Below, one piece after another: positions 22,791-33,991 of a DNA stretch of 64,000 bases. The stretch spans positions 24,286,884-24,350,883 of the forward strand of contig OZ038509.1 of NCBI GenBank assembly GCA_964036315.1, given 5' to 3'. Source of the stretch: Acanthosepion esculentum (Eukaryota; Mollusca; Cephalopoda; Sepiida; Sepiidae). The position numbers and the translations under genes were made by a program. The stretch's first letter is position 1, and each line of letters opens with the position of its first letter. The notes beneath the pieces were generated by a model, which was given only the letters and a program-made list of their open reading frames with translations, was not told where the DNA came from and made no database searches.

Positions 22791-23032
22791 GCAGGGCTGC
22801 CAAACTGTCAATGTTTGGCTTGAACTCCGTCATTGAGTGACGTAAATCGCCTCTTTATTCTACGTCTAGGGGATTTCGAGTCTTTGACAGCAGATGCATC
22901 ATCCAACGGAAACTAGACTCAACCAAGTAAGATGTGGGAAAAGCTAGTAAGAGCAACTTCACATCTTTCCAGAGTAGGAGGTAATTCTTATGCATGTCTT
23001 CAATCATCCACAGTTTCAAAGTATTTAGAAAG
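22790..23032 (-). pseudogene. hAT transposase C-terminal dimerisation domain (ZBED5-like)
   Basis: Minus-strand reading gives KLWMIEDMHKN, KLLLLAFPTSYLVESSFRWM and MHLLSKTRNPLDVE, one stop, then RGDLRHSMTEFKPNIDSL. FPTSYL-E-F and LSKTRNRLDVEKRGDLRL are the conserved hATC dimerisation motifs of hAT transposases and of domesticated ZBED5/SCAND3-like proteins. The catalytic part is absent. It sits between a GIY-YIG fragment (upstream) and LINE-A (downstream), all on the same strand. Confidence 0.75.
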
Positions 23033-23248
23033 GGATGTTCTGTTACGGTACGCATTGTTGTTGAAAGAAGATAGGTGCTGATACCACCTCATTTTAAATG
23101 AATATTTGGTACTGCCGATATAAAATTTCTTAACAGTTGGATTTTTACTAGATGAAATTGTACATAGGTAAACAATAAAATCAGTAAGACACCTATTTTG
23201 TAATGGATATTCATTAAGATTTCTAAATATTACACAAGTTAGTATCAT
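23033..23248 (-). pseudogene. GIY-YIG nuclease fragment of a retroelement
   Basis: Minus-strand reading gives FRNLNEYPLQNRCLTDFIVY, then KKFYIGSTKYSFKMRWYQHL and SSFNNNAYRNRTSLSKY. C-L-x-D/x-x-V-Y, FYIGST-x(4)-R and H-x(2)-SF-N are the GIY-YIG pattern seen in retroelement-encoded nucleases with an upstream Cys-rich CPL-x-CL motif. The first cysteines have decayed. It is a different subfamily from the PLE relic at 7.6 kb. The frame runs straight into the hAT-derived sequence. Confidence 0.7.
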
Positions 23249-24373
23249 TATTGTTTTCTGTTTTGGAATAATGATTGTTACTTTGATTTAAGTGTTGATT
23301 TAAAATTTTATTATTATGTTATTTAATAATTTTCCCCTGATTATCTGTACAGCTGTAACTTAATTTAAGTGTATTTAATCCTATAAGCAAGATTTTTAAT
23401 AAAAATACATCATTCCAGTTAATAAATTAATGCTCTGAAAATAAAAATGTAACATTTTCCAACCAATAGGTCGCGTTCCCGCCGACAATAATAATAATAA
23501 TAATAATAATAAACATGCTGCGTGATCCCTTTGAACAGTATTTAAGTTTCTAGACAGACAAAACCAGTAAGGAGATGGAAACGGATACATGCAACGTCAG
23601 TTCACGATGGCGACTTCAAAGAGATTCCCTTACTCATTCACCCGTCTTCCTCATCAAGCTACGCGACACTTATACTTTCCTCTCCACTTTCTCCCTAGCC
23701 GCTTTTTTTTCTCACACGCGAAGAAATCACATTTCTTTTCATCCCAACAAACAACTACGAACAAGGAACTTTAGCACTCATATACGCTGAGAACAATTTA
23801 GTTGTAAGAACACAAAAATAAAAATATTTTATATTTTTGTATTCAAAAATCTTTCTCGCTTTTTTCGTTGTTGTGGGTTGATTCAAATCCGTAACAAGTT
23901 TACCTTTAAGCATAAGATAGACGCAAACGTGGTATTCTATACAACAAAATTAATGAAAAATCATTTATTAAGAACCTTGGTATGTAAAGTTAAAATTCAT
24001 AAGTTTAATCCGATATTGTTAAATATTGTAAACGAGGCGTACAAAACGTTAACACTAAACGGAAACCTGGCGCTAAACCACGTCTTTTTAAGAGTTGATT
24101 TTTTCTAGGTATGTCTGTAACCATAAAAAGGTATATTTGTGACAAAATAGTTACTTTGTTGGATTTCAAGTTCGACTGTTATGGGAAAGAGAAGGTAGAA
24201 AAACTATAATGGCAACTATATATTGGCATTTGAAGCGAAACTCAGCGAAGAAAGAAAGAAATGATAACGAATTCTCACTTGTTACTTGTGCAGTCTCGCA
24301 ATGGCAATCATTTGTGTAAAAATAATTGCAACAAAAAACGCTATATGCTGTCTACAAGTAATTCTCCTTGTAG
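23249..24373. other. Non-coding DNA with (AAT)n
   Basis: (AAT)n at about 23486-23512. Nothing else recognised. Confidence 0.5.
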
Positions 24374-24843
24374 GTTTGGTTTGGTTTGTTGTGTTTTACG
24401 GCATATCAACCTCAATGGGTTATTTAATGCCGACAACTTTTTTTTTCCTGGTAATACTTTGTTTTGTCAAAAATCTATTTCTGGTAATATTTTTTTCCTC
24501 AAAAATGCATAGCTGGTAATATTTTTTCAAGAACGTATTGCTGGAAATTTTTTTTTTTTTCAAAAATATAATGTTGGTAATAGTTTTTTTTTTCTTCAGA
24601 AATTTATTTCTGGTAATAATTTTTTACAAAGTATTTCTGGTATTAAAACCTATTTTTACACTTTTATAATGCTTTTTACCTCAGTTTCGGGGTTAACTAT
24701 TTGCCCATAGCTGGGACCCTAACTGGTGCTACCACCCCGGGTCAGGGTTGACCGGGGAACAATTAAGAGGTGGTTCCATGCTCCTCAAAACCTCCTGAAC
24801 AGAGGCCTTGCTGTTGGACGTAGTTTATCGTCTTACCCAGGAC
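24374..24843 (+). mobile_element. V-family repeat, copy 3 (complete)
   Basis: Head hairpin ACGGCATATCAACCTCAATG ... TTTAATGCCG, five or six diverged middle units with long T runs, and the full 3' block ending TCGTCTTACCCAGGACACC. Confidence 0.8.
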
Positions 24844-26435
24844 ACCTTGTACAAAGTAACGTTGGGAGTTAAGAAGACTTAGTAACAGTTTCGGTAGCAC
24901 ATCCAGTCAGCTTTGAAAGACGGATCACGGTCACAACGAAGGAGGAAAAATACTGCTACTACGGCCTTTGGCAATATTGCATTTTTATATCTCTTTTCGA
25001 ACACATATGCAAATTTTGACTCCCTTTCTATCAGATGGCGTCAAATGAAACTCATTTCAATTTTCTGTGAAGACGAATATAATATAATGAAAGATATTAT
25101 TTCGTCACAAGATTACAGTTGATTCCCCTCGTTTCTCCCCTTCCACAAGAGTTTCGCTAAGGTAAGTGCACAAAATTTCTACAATTTCTTAACAGTAAAG
25201 TTGTTCATCTTGTAGAGGGCCGTTAGTTAATATGACTTCTCGATTTATATTTAATGCAAAATACCACAAAATATGAAACAGCAACTATAAACAAAAAACG
25301 GTTTTGTAACAACAACAATATTTATATTTGTATAATGATGTACAAGCATAGGGGTTACTATTTTTGTTGGTGTTTGGAAAATTTCGTACGTGCGTGCATG
25401 TGTGAAATTGTTTTCATAAGCGTCTGACCGCACATGGTCAAGACGCGAATCCTTTAAGGTTACATTTTCGTAGGCGAGTGAAATCAAGAAAGAGAGAGAA
25501 CGAACTCGTGTCTGGTATTTATGATTAATGTAATCACGTGATAGGATCCTAGAAAAAGAGCGGGAAAACTTGACTCGGTCACGTGCTGGAAAAAACACTT
25601 GTACGTGGGTGGATTGCAACGCCCACTTGTGTGTTTATTGACCAATTAGAAGTGGAGATTTCGTGAAAATATGTATGAAGCTGATCCACTTTTTGCACAG
25701 ATTTGTACAAAATTCAACATTGATAAGAAAGTGGTATCGGGATGCTAAAATCTTTATGCTAGGTTTGCTGAGGAGGTTATCAGGGCCTAACATATGCGCT
25801 GATTCTTTCAGTCGTCTTATCTTCTATTGACTATAATCTTGGCATCATTCCACTGGGTTTAATGACTACTCTTTTGTCTTCAATTGAGATGCGTATTCTG
25901 GTCTGAATGGAAAGGCATGTAATAATGGCGATTCCTTATCTAAGAAATTCCGATATAAACGATGATTGTCCACCGTTATAAAGCAATTGTCTCTCCTTTT
26001 GTCACCCTCACAGTAGCATTCCGTGTAACCATCTGCGCTTTCAGAAAATTACCCATGACCCACTTTTCAGGTTCAAATGAAAAGACGTACAAAGGGGCAT
26101 AGACTCTTAAAGAACTTTAAATAATCCTACTCCCAAACACACCAAACAGGGAGAGAAGCTTGATTGGGGCCCCGGGGCAGTGCTTTGTGGCCTCGCTATC
26201 TTATAAACATTTTGTTTTTTTTAACCTACATACGTTACAAATTAAACTAAGCCCAACTGACTGTTAAAGGATGAAATATTTTCGTGGATTTTGACGTCAT
26301 TCCGGCCTCTTTTGTTCCGTCCAAACCCGTGAATTTGTTTTGCTCCTGGAAAATCTCGAAAAAAAACCCACTCTAAAAGTCATTATTTTCTTGTCCATAA
26401 TGTTGAATGTGTTAAATTATTCAAATTTTTTACTA
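24844..26435. other. Non-coding DNA, nothing recognised
   Basis: Mixed composition, frames up to about 120 codons without recognisable domains. The 122-codon minus frame at 25251-25619 has no recognisable family and no support beyond its length. Confidence 0.45.
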
Positions 26436-26616
26436 GTAAAATCTCAAATTGATGTTAAAAATTTGACGCAAAACCTTGTTGATTTATTTAAGATAGAATG
26501 ATCTATTATGACATGTCTCTAATTTGTATTTAGATACATTGGATTTATTTTCAATTTTTGTAGATGAATTGTTCACCTATATTGCATATGGTCTATTATT
26601 GATTGTACATAATTAG
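26436..26616 (+). repeat. Repeat A, copy 1 (3' truncated)
   Basis: Landmarks ATTATGACATGTCTCTAATT, TGTATTTAGATACATT and TTCACCTATATTGCATATG. It is cut short where V-family copy 4 begins. Confidence 0.8.
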
Positions 26617-26622
26617 TTTTGG

Positions 26623-27140
26623 TTTGTTTTGGTTTTACGGCATATCAACCTCAATGGGTTATTTAATGCCGACAAAATTTTTATTGTTGGTAATATTTTT
26701 TTTTTAAATCTATTTCTGAAAATTTTTTTCCTTCAAAAAATCTATTTCTGTTAAAAAATTTTCCATCAAAAATTCTATTTCTGGTAATAATTTTCCTTCA
26801 AAAATTCTATTTCTGGTAATATTTTTCCTTCAAAAATTCTATTTCTGGTAATATTTTTCCTTCAAAAATTCTATTTCTGGTAATATTTTTCCTTCAAAAA
26901 TTCTATTTCTGGTAATAATTTTCCTTCAAAAATTCTATTTCTGGTAATAATTTTCCTTCAAAAATTCTATTTCTGGTAATAATTTTCCTTCAAAAATTCT
27001 ATTTCTGGTAATATTTTTCCTTCAAAAATTCTATTTCTGGTCAAAAATTTTCCTTCAAAAATTCTATTTCTGGTAATAATTTTCTTTCAAATATGTATCG
27101 CTGGTAATACTTTTTCTTTTTTTTTTCAAAAAATGTATAG
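26623..27140 (+). mobile_element. V-family repeat, copy 4 (head plus expanded minisatellite)
   Basis: The head hairpin is intact and is followed by about 12 nearly identical units of 33-34 bp (TTTTCCTTCAAAAATTCTAT then TTCTGGTAATA). The 3' block is missing. The low divergence among units shows a recent array expansion. Confidence 0.85.
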
Positions 27141-27453
27141 CAAGAAAAATCTCAAGTTGACATTAAAACATTGTTGATTTAATATGAAATAATCCATTAT
27201 GACATGTCTCTAATTTGTATTTAGATGCATTGTAATTATTTTCAATTTTTCTAGATGAATTTTTCACCTATATTGCATATGATCCAATATTATACGTAAT
27301 TAGGTTACAATAAAATTTGTATTTTATATGAATACTATTTTAAGAAAATTGCAATGTAGTAAAGTGGGACCCCCCTATCATAGATTTGGGGCGAGGGTCG
27401 TACCATGGATGGGGGAAACATCAGACTCTTGTACCAGCCCTGCTACCATATAT
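27141..27453 (+). repeat. Repeat A, copy 2
   Basis: The same landmarks as copy 1, continuing through ATTAGGTTACAATAAAATTT and a G-rich end (GGGGCGAGGGTCGTACC) to CAGCCCTGCTACCATAT. A LINE-B fragment follows at once. Confidence 0.85.
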
Positions 27454-27918
27454 GGGCAGGAGCTGCAGTCTTCACTTTCCAGTCTCGATAGAGTCCAAAA
27501 GTGTCTCCGCGTCCTTGTGGGTGATGAATTATTTTCCACCCTACAAACCCTTTTCTTACAGATAAAACATCTCACTTCTCTATTGCTATTCCCATGGAAA
27601 GTTCTCAGACACACTACATTCCTTAGTTCCAAACTTCATGGCTAAGACCCACCATGCTACACACATTGTAGTGAACCACCATCATTCACTTCGTATTCCA
27701 TTGGTGAGATGCAAGTTCCACTTGAGCAGCTTCTTTCTGCAAACCACTGCTTTGTAGAACTAACTCCCAAGAGGATGTTTTCCTGATCACTAGAATCTTA
27801 ACCTGTTCAAGTTTAGAATTAAATGTTATCTTACACACATATCCGCATAAACTTTGCCTCTTACTCTGTAACTCTGTTTTGAGTGGCTCTTGGGCCTTGT
27901 ACAGAGTGAACATTTTGT
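27454..27918 (+). pseudogene. LINE-B C-terminal relic with 3' end
   Basis: The + strand encodes YGQELQSSLSSLDRVQKCLR then VLVGDELFSTLQTL, later YSIGEMQVPLEQLL and ELTPKRMFS. It matches LINE-B copies at 35.7 kb (-) and 48.0 kb (+), whose ideal order is DRVQKCL / FSTLQTL / FHSNSFFPRTTALWNR / CFPDHNSLNQFKSR. The 3' UTR ends TGAGTGGCTCTTGGGCCTTG and TACAGAGTGAACATTTTG. The RT core is absent. It is flanked on both sides by Repeat A copies. Confidence 0.7.
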
Positions 27919-27921
27919 AAC

Positions 27922-28228
27922 AAGAAAAAATCTAAAGTTCATGTCAAAAATTGCTACAAAAATTGTTGATGTATTTAAGCTGGAATGATCTATTATGACA
28001 GGTCTCTAATTTGTATTTAGATACATTTTATTTATTTTCATTTTGTCTAGTTGAATTGTTCACTTATATTGCATAGGATCCATGATTGTAGATAATTAGG
28101 TTACAATAAAATTTGTATTTTATATGAATATTACCTTATTAAGATATAGTTGAGTGGGGGACCGTATCATAGAATCGGGGGTGGGGGCACAAGATCCTTC
28201 CACCAGCCCCGACCCTTCCATATTTCTT
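27922..28228 (+). repeat. Repeat A, copy 3
   Basis: About 300 bp collinear with copy 2, including the G-rich end (GAATCGGGGGTGGGGGCAC) and CCACCAGCCCCGACC. Copies 2 and 3 form a long direct repeat around the LINE-B fragment. Confidence 0.85.
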
Positions 28229-29087
28229 ACTATTCTTTTTCGGATTATTCTTAAATTGAAATTCATGTGAATTAAAAATTCTGACTTTTATTACCGAAAT
28301 GGCATTTTCTACATTTCAAGACAAACCGTCAGAGGAAGTCAATTGCAACATTGACATGAGGTTACTCTTGAATTAGGTGGCACCGAATTGAGATTCTCAT
28401 ATTACAAATTCTGCCAGACGCTATATAGACAATATTCAATATGAAGAAATTGACTCGTAAATAGACGGTATTATGAAACGTTAAATAACCGAATTATATT
28501 AAATATTTTTATTTTTCGTATTAAACGTAATTTTTAAATCGGGAAATTAATATCAACTGGCCTATATCAAGAAGATTTATATCAGTTTTACTGATGAAGA
28601 AAATAAAACAAAAATCAGAAACTCATACACGTGTACCCACAAAATATAACATTTATAGTAATAAGAAAATGTCGTCTGCGTTTCTTCGATTTGTGACTTT
28701 ACTCTGGTGGCGTGGGGTTTCGGGGTTAAAATGTACAGTTGATTTACCCACGCCAAGCAGATTAATGAAGGGTGATAATGAGGAGGAAACACACAGGGAA
28801 TTTTAACAAAATTTGATAAGGAATTTATGCACGAATTGACACGCTTGAAGTTGTGTCAGTTGTTCGTTCCAGGAAAATAAATCAGAAATTTTTAAACTCC
28901 GTAGTTTCAATAAATTTTCATGAAGAGGAAATGTTCATACAACACATTAAAAGATCTGACACAAAATAATATTCAAAAATGTTTAAAACAAAGGCAAGAG
29001 AGTTTGTTGCTCACAAAAGGGGTATACGGTTGCAAACGTTCAAAAGAGAGATAGTCTGAAATACTTAGCTTTCTTAGATTTTTTTTA
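28229..29087. other. Non-coding DNA, nothing recognised
   Basis: No recognised gene or repeat. Confidence 0.45.
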
Positions 29088-29505
29088 AAGCTTATTACCC
29101 CAAGCAAGGCTGGAAGCCACTAGCACGCAAGGGGTTACAGAAGGTTTGGAGGAAGAGCAGATAGGAGTGGTAAAGGAGAGGATGTGGAGAAAGATAGTGG
29201 ATCGATCAAGGCAAGGGGGTTACAGAAGATTTGGAGCGAGAGCAGATAGGAATGAAAGGTGAAAGGATGTGGAGAAGGGAAGTGGATAGATCAAGGCAAC
29301 TGGAGATGTTGATTGATGTTACACTTAAATAGTTGGAGATTATATTTGTCAGGGAAACAGGAATAAGGAAGGGAGTTCCACAGGCGAGATGTGCGAGACA
29401 TGAAGCTATTGGAGTAGAAGAGACGTCTACATCTAACAGTTTCAACGGTGAAGGGGTGGGAACGGGATGCCAGCCTCGTAGGACGCTTAAATTGATGAAA
29501 GAAAA
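29088..29505 (-). pseudogene. LINE-A 3' end with duplicated 3' UTR
   Basis: The minus strand carries the LINE-A tail (around SCLAHLACGTPFLIPV, frameshifted) and the 3' UTR ending opposite TACCCCAAGCAAGGCTGGAA. The UTR segment GGGTTACAGAAGGTTTGGAG ... GATCAAGGCA is present twice (about 29131-29213 and 29216-29300), an 85-bp tandem duplication. Confidence 0.7.
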
Positions 29506-30039
29506 TTCTTTAAAGTACCACGTACTTGGTTAGAAGCCGATAATATAATTGGCGAATAATTTTACACTGGCATGAACTTCAATGCTGAACGCTGGTCGAA
29601 AGGAACTGAAACGAAACCTTTCACATGACTCCAGACACTCTTCTCTGATTAATTTAACTTTTCTCCACATTTTACATCAAAAGGAATTTCGCATAGGCTC
29701 GCTACTTTCTTTTCTTTCTTCTTGTCTCCAACGCTAAGTTCTGTAAAGGCACGGTTTCAAATAGTCTAAAACAATTTCATAAAGGCTCTCGAATTTATTT
29801 CCGTCTTTTTTTCAACTCGCCGGCCAATCTCTATGGAGGCAAGATTTTCATTTGTCCAAAGAAAATTTCACATAGGCTCTCGCTCCCGAATTTCTTTCCG
29901 TCTTTTACCTCAGCTCACCCTAATTTGAAGGGAGTGGCTAAAGGCAGTTATTATTATTATTATTTCGTACTCACTACAGCTTATTTACAGACTCTCTGCC
30001 CTTTTCCTTCTTACATTTGGAATTTCCTTCATACATTTG
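29506..30039. repeat. Non-coding, with a degenerate tandem of about 90-100 bp
   Basis: TTTCGCATAGGCTCGCTACT, TTTCATAAAGGCTCTCGAAT and TTTCACATAGGCTCTCGCTC mark three diverged units between about 29680 and 29930. Nothing else is recognised. Confidence 0.5.
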
Positions 30040-30125
30040 GAACACGGGGGGAAATGAGGATGATTCGACTACGTGGAAGCATCATGGCGTGGCCTAGCTG
30101 CAAATGTCTGAACTGGTGGAACTAA
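30040..30125 (-). pseudogene. Small LINE-B fragment
   Basis: ATCATGGCGTGGCCTAGCTG then CAAATGTCTGAACTGGTGG is the reverse complement of the LINE-B stretch that in the 48-kb copy reads CCAGTTCAAACCTTCACAGC then TCGGACATGCCATGCCA. Confidence 0.5.
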
Positions 30126-30372
30126 AAATGGAGAGCTCATCTGAACATTTTGCTATGGAAATAGCGGCAGTGTAGCAACGTTGTGTCTGTGAGAAAGCGG
30201 TTGCAAAATAGCAGCTTCTATAAACCCAAATTCTCCTAGTGGATCCTTTAGTCCTCATAATCGAGCGAGTTTGTATTGGTGGCTGTCTACTACCCATACT
30301 CCCACCCCAGCATGTTTCTGACTTGATTCCTAGGTAAAGGTCATGGTTTCACTTCGGGTGGTAATTCTTTTA

Positions 30373-30790
30373 ATCATTTCACCCCAAGTAAGATGATAAT
30401 GCTACTAAAACGCAATGGTATTCTGAAAGTGAAAGAGAATGAGAATACGGAAAAAGGACAATAAAAGAACCGGTTTCAGGAAGATAGAAGATGGCGATTG
30501 GCGTTGAATTTAAACTTTTGAAGATTGTATGTGTTAGGAAAGCAGGACACCGGAAGAGACTTCCACAGGCGAGAAACGAAACTATTAGAATAGAACTTAC
30601 GGTTATATCCAGCTAGTTCAACAGTAACACGGTGAGACCTAATTGCCAATCTAGTAGCACACTTCACTTCATGCAGTCAAGATACCAAAGAGGAAAGCAG
30701 ATATGAACAAATTGCCATGGAATCATTTATACAAAAGAGGGAAGTTATAAACGTACACTGCGACTCTTTCTCAACCTTTCCACTGACCGG
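30373..30790 (-). pseudogene. LINE-A C-terminal relic with 3' end
   Basis: Minus-strand reading gives MKCATRLAIRSHRVTVELAG, YNRKFYSNSFVSRLWKSLPV and SCFPNTYNLQKFKFNANRHL, then the 3' UTR ending opposite ATCATTTCACCCCAAGTAAG. This is one of the best preserved LINE-A tails. Confidence 0.8.
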
Positions 30791-30995
30791 CAATTGATTA
30801 CCTCGCGTTGCATTCCGATTCTCGATCTAGTCAGTGTGCACCGAAAGCTGGGAAAGTGTCCGCTGCACGCTCACAAGGTAACAAAATGAAAGACAGACAC
30901 CACGTCGGGGAATAAAAATTCGCGCCCTGTTTCCCATATAAAACAGTTGTTTCATTTAGTCAGTTCAGAGTCAGTCGTTGTCGGACGACTCGGCT

Positions 30996-31215
30996 AGACG
31001 GTCGAACTCTCTGCCTCTGAGCAGAGAGGAACCCGGATGAGGCTTCGCCGGAGGGCAGAGTCTCGTTCGGGGAGGTTGACCAACCCGATCCCGTTTATAC
31101 GGGTTCTACGGGCATTTTTTGGCCGAGCCTACGGCCTCGGGAATACCCACGGTAAACTCGGCCTTGTGCCACATCTATCCCACGTGGGGGGGGGGACAGT
31201 AAATACTGTTGTTTT
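30996..31215 (+). repeat. P-family structured SINE-like repeat, copy 1
   Basis: Runs from GGTCGAACTCTCTGCC through AACCCGGATGAGG, GAGGGCAGAGTCTCGTTCGG and TTTATACGGGTTCTACGGG to GGCCTTGTGCCACATCTATC. GC-rich, no ORF. It contains two interleaved complementary pairs (see findings). Other copies: 31887-32095 (+) and 32636-32826 (-). Confidence 0.7.
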
Positions 31216-31796
31216 ATTTAGGGCTACGCCTGCTCGTCTGGGTGAGTAGGTAGATTATATTGGGACAACTATGCGGTTCTAACAACTCAGCTCTTCCCAC
31301 CCGATCAACTCCTCGCCCATCTAATAATCCCGATCTGCTGGATAGCAATACGAAACAGCTGACACAGGAACCGCTCGACGCACAAGGGTGGGCCACAACT
31401 GTTTCACGATCCCAAGCATGACTGTTAATGTAGATCAGCACCCGGATATACCTTATTTCCGATTTTGTTGCAACTTGACCTCCAACATCCCCTCATCCTT
31501 TACTTTACTTCCCGTTCTCCCGCGGTTAAAGTGGACACCGCTTAAAGGACTGAACCATCTACTGGTCCATCAAACGGAAACACTTGAGATCGAGATAAAA
31601 CTTACTCTTCTCTTTGTATGTGGGTCTCCATAGTATCACAAAATCAAGTCACGGCGGTGGTAAAGTTATAGTGGGTTATTTGCGGGGTTCGATTTGGGCC
31701 TTGTTAGGACTAGCCCACTATAAGGGATGTATGAATGAGTAAATAAAACATGATAAACCGCATCTTAAGAACAATCAAGTCTGCAGTATAACAATA
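31216..31796. other. Non-coding DNA with a short hairpin
   Basis: A 13-bp stem (TTATAGTGGGTTA with TAGCCCACTATAA, one wobble) lies at about 31668-31715. Nothing else recognised. Confidence 0.5.
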
Positions 31797-31862
31797 ATAA
31801 TTTATATAAACATTAATAAGTAGTTTCGTATTGTTAAAAAAACAGTAGTACTGTTCATAGTT
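31797..31862 (+). repeat. Direct repeat flanking P-family copy 2, left
   Basis: ATTTATATAAACATTAATAA then GTAGTTTCGTATTGTT and AACAGTAGTACTGTTCATAG; matched by 32243-32310 with few differences. Confidence 0.8.
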
Positions 31863-31886
31863 GAAGATTCGTCTCCAGCTGTGATG

Positions 31887-32095
31887 GTCGAACCCTCTGC
31901 CTTCGGTCAGAGAGGAACCCAGACGAGGCTATACCGAAGGGCAGAGTCTCGTCTGGGGTGGTAGACAGCTACCCGACCCCGTGTATACGAGGTCTATGGG
32001 GAATTTTTGCCTCAGCCTACGGGCTTGGTTCTGCCTCGCACTAAAGCCGGCCTTGTGTCACACACCGCCTTGCGGGGAGGTAAGGTAAATAACCT
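31887..32095 (+). repeat. P-family repeat, copy 2
   Basis: GGTCGAACCCTCTGCCTTCG, AACCCAGACGAGGC, CCGAAGGGCAGAG and TCTCGTCTGGGG follow one another; the tail is GGCCTTGTGTCACAC. The pairing between the two interleaved helices is most complete in this copy. Confidence 0.7.
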
Positions 32096-32242
32096 TACTT
32101 TGGGAATTACTAGCCTGCCACCCGATTTCCTGTCTTTCAGTAGTGTATTCTCTTTTACAATAAACCTCTCTTCTTTCATCTACGCGCGTGTTGCTGTTTC
32201 TACACCCGAGTATCACCTTTGCCTGTTTGTAAACCTTTTTAA

Positions 32243-32310
32243 GGATACAACATTTATATAACATTAATAAGTAGTTTCGTACTGTACAAGAACAGTAGTA
32301 TTGTTCATAG
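32243..32310 (+). repeat. Direct repeat flanking P-family copy 2, right
   Basis: Second copy of the 31797-31862 segment; about 66 bp with a few substitutions and indels. Confidence 0.8.
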
Positions 32311-32635
32311 ATGGCACAAGGTTGGTATTTAAGTAAGAAATACAATGTTTGTTGTTTGCTATGCATTTCAATGAATACAAGAGTTTGTAAAAGTACTTAA
32401 GTGTTTTTGAGAGATGCTAGTTTCATTTAGTAATTTGTCCTATGAATAAGAAAAAGCAGGTAGAAAGTATGAGAGAAGTAAAGGGGGTGAAAATGACGGG
32501 GGAGGTGTGAGGAGTTGTAGTTGTTGTTGAAGCCGAGATGCCTTTGATGTATCCGCTCACAGTTATAAGTCTTTGTCTCACTGTGTTTTCTCCGTGTGTC
32601 TCCTGCTGGAATCTTTTCTCTCTATTTACCAACCT

Positions 32636-32826
32636 CCCCACAAGGTAAGATGTAGCACAAGGCCATTTTTTTAACATGGGACGTTCCGAGCCCGTAGGAT
32701 CGGGCAAAAATTGCTCGTTGTCTCCGTTTACACAGGGTCGGGTTTGTCTACCTCCCCAAACGAGACTCTGTCCTTCGGCATAGCCTCCACTGGGCCCCTC
32801 TCCGCCTGGAGGCAGAGAGTTCGACA
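32636..32826 (-). repeat. P-family repeat, copy 3 (inverted)
   Basis: Reverse complement reads GTCGAACTCTCTGCCTCCAG, CCGAAGGACAGAGTCTCGTT, TGTGTAAACGG and AAGGCCTTGTGCTACATCTT. Same order as copies 1 and 2. Confidence 0.7.
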
Positions 32827-33689
32827 AGAGATAAGAGGAAGAGAAAGCCTCCTTTCTTTTAGACAGGTGTTTACTGATATTGTTAGCGAAATCGAAAGAG
32901 GCTCCGATTAAGTTGTTGATTATTTCAGACGCGCTCATTTCTTATTGGTCAGCATATTTACTTAGGATTGTATTTAATCAACTTTAACTGGAAGTTATGC
33001 GTGAAGCCTATTGCGCAAAGCCCTAAATATGTCATTATGTTTTAAGTTATGAAAGAAGTAACTTCCTGTTTCTGCTCTTAGTGTTACAACAATGTGACTG
33101 AAGTTGAGATACCAGGTCAGGACCGATTAATATTACAGACCCTTGTTTGGATTTTGTCGAACAGGAGCACCAGACCAGATACCTGCAACTTCTTCCCAGT
33201 CTTGTATCGTTTGTCTAGTAACGGTACTGGAGGTAAATGCTTCACTGGGTTGGCGTTATCCGCCTTATACTCAGGGATCGGAATTTAGAGCAGCTTCTAA
33301 AAAGCCTAGTCCATTAGCAAGTGTATAATATTAGGGTTTACTCTATTATCATTTTGTGAATGGGAAATTGACAGGAGTTACCGTTGGAGCTTCTCAATGC
33401 CATTTTGAGATGTACAGTTACGGCTGTGCTTTCTTGTGATTAATCCAAGCGAGTTTTTAAATATACCATTTGAGGCGTCGCTGTCTCGTTACCCGGTCCC
33501 TTACTTCCCATACCAAAATATAAGCAAAGACAACACACACAACAGAATCAAACACAGACCATCCATAAAAAGTAAATCTCATATATCCTCATGATACGAA
33601 TTTCTTACTTCCTCCCTTAACAACAACCTCAATCAGTAACCCTCAATATTGAGTGGCTCTTGGGCCTTATATTGGGTAAAAATAGTATT
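32827..33689. other. Non-coding DNA, nothing recognised
   Basis: GAGTGGCTCTTGGGCCTTAT near 33651 matches the LINE-B 3' end, so a LINE-B remnant of about 100 bp or less may end near 33675. Otherwise nothing. Confidence 0.4.
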
Positions 33690-33867
33690 TAAAAAAATGC
33701 GTGCTACTATAGTATGATATATACCGAGGCTTTTGCGACCTACCGTAAATGATGACGCACACGTTATTGCTGGAAAATGCTCAGAAAAAATGATGACTTG
33801 TTTTTTAAAATGACATCAGATCAGTTTACAAACATTAAAATCACTATTTGATGATTTTTTAATTGAT

Positions 33868-33985
33868 TCTTAATACATAACAATTTCACTGTTTAACCCT
33901 AACCCTAACATATTTCATACTTCCAACAGTTGGTAAATGTCATACTATAGTAGAAAATGGATGGTAGATATCATACTATAGTAGT
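33868..33985 (+). repeat. Direct repeat around a LINE-A fragment, left, with telomere-like TTAGGG motifs
   Basis: TAATACATAACAATTTCACT, AACCCTAACCCTAACA, CTTCCAACAGTTGGTAAATG and ATACTATAGTAGAAAATGGA; matched by 34415-34560. CCCTAA occurs only two or three times, so it is telomere-like but too short to be a true interstitial telomere. Confidence 0.75.
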
Positions 33986-33991
33986 ATTTCT

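Noticed and set aside
25251..25619. 122-codon minus-strand frame
   Set aside because: No recognisable domain, no copy elsewhere in the window, and no context; length alone is not enough.
32423..32938. 171-codon minus-strand frame
   Set aside because: About half of it is the P-family repeat in reverse; the rest has no recognisable domain.
33895..33915. Interstitial telomere from (CCCTAA)n at 33.9 and 34.45 kb
   Set aside because: Only two to three units and part of a duplicated repeat; no extended telomeric tract.
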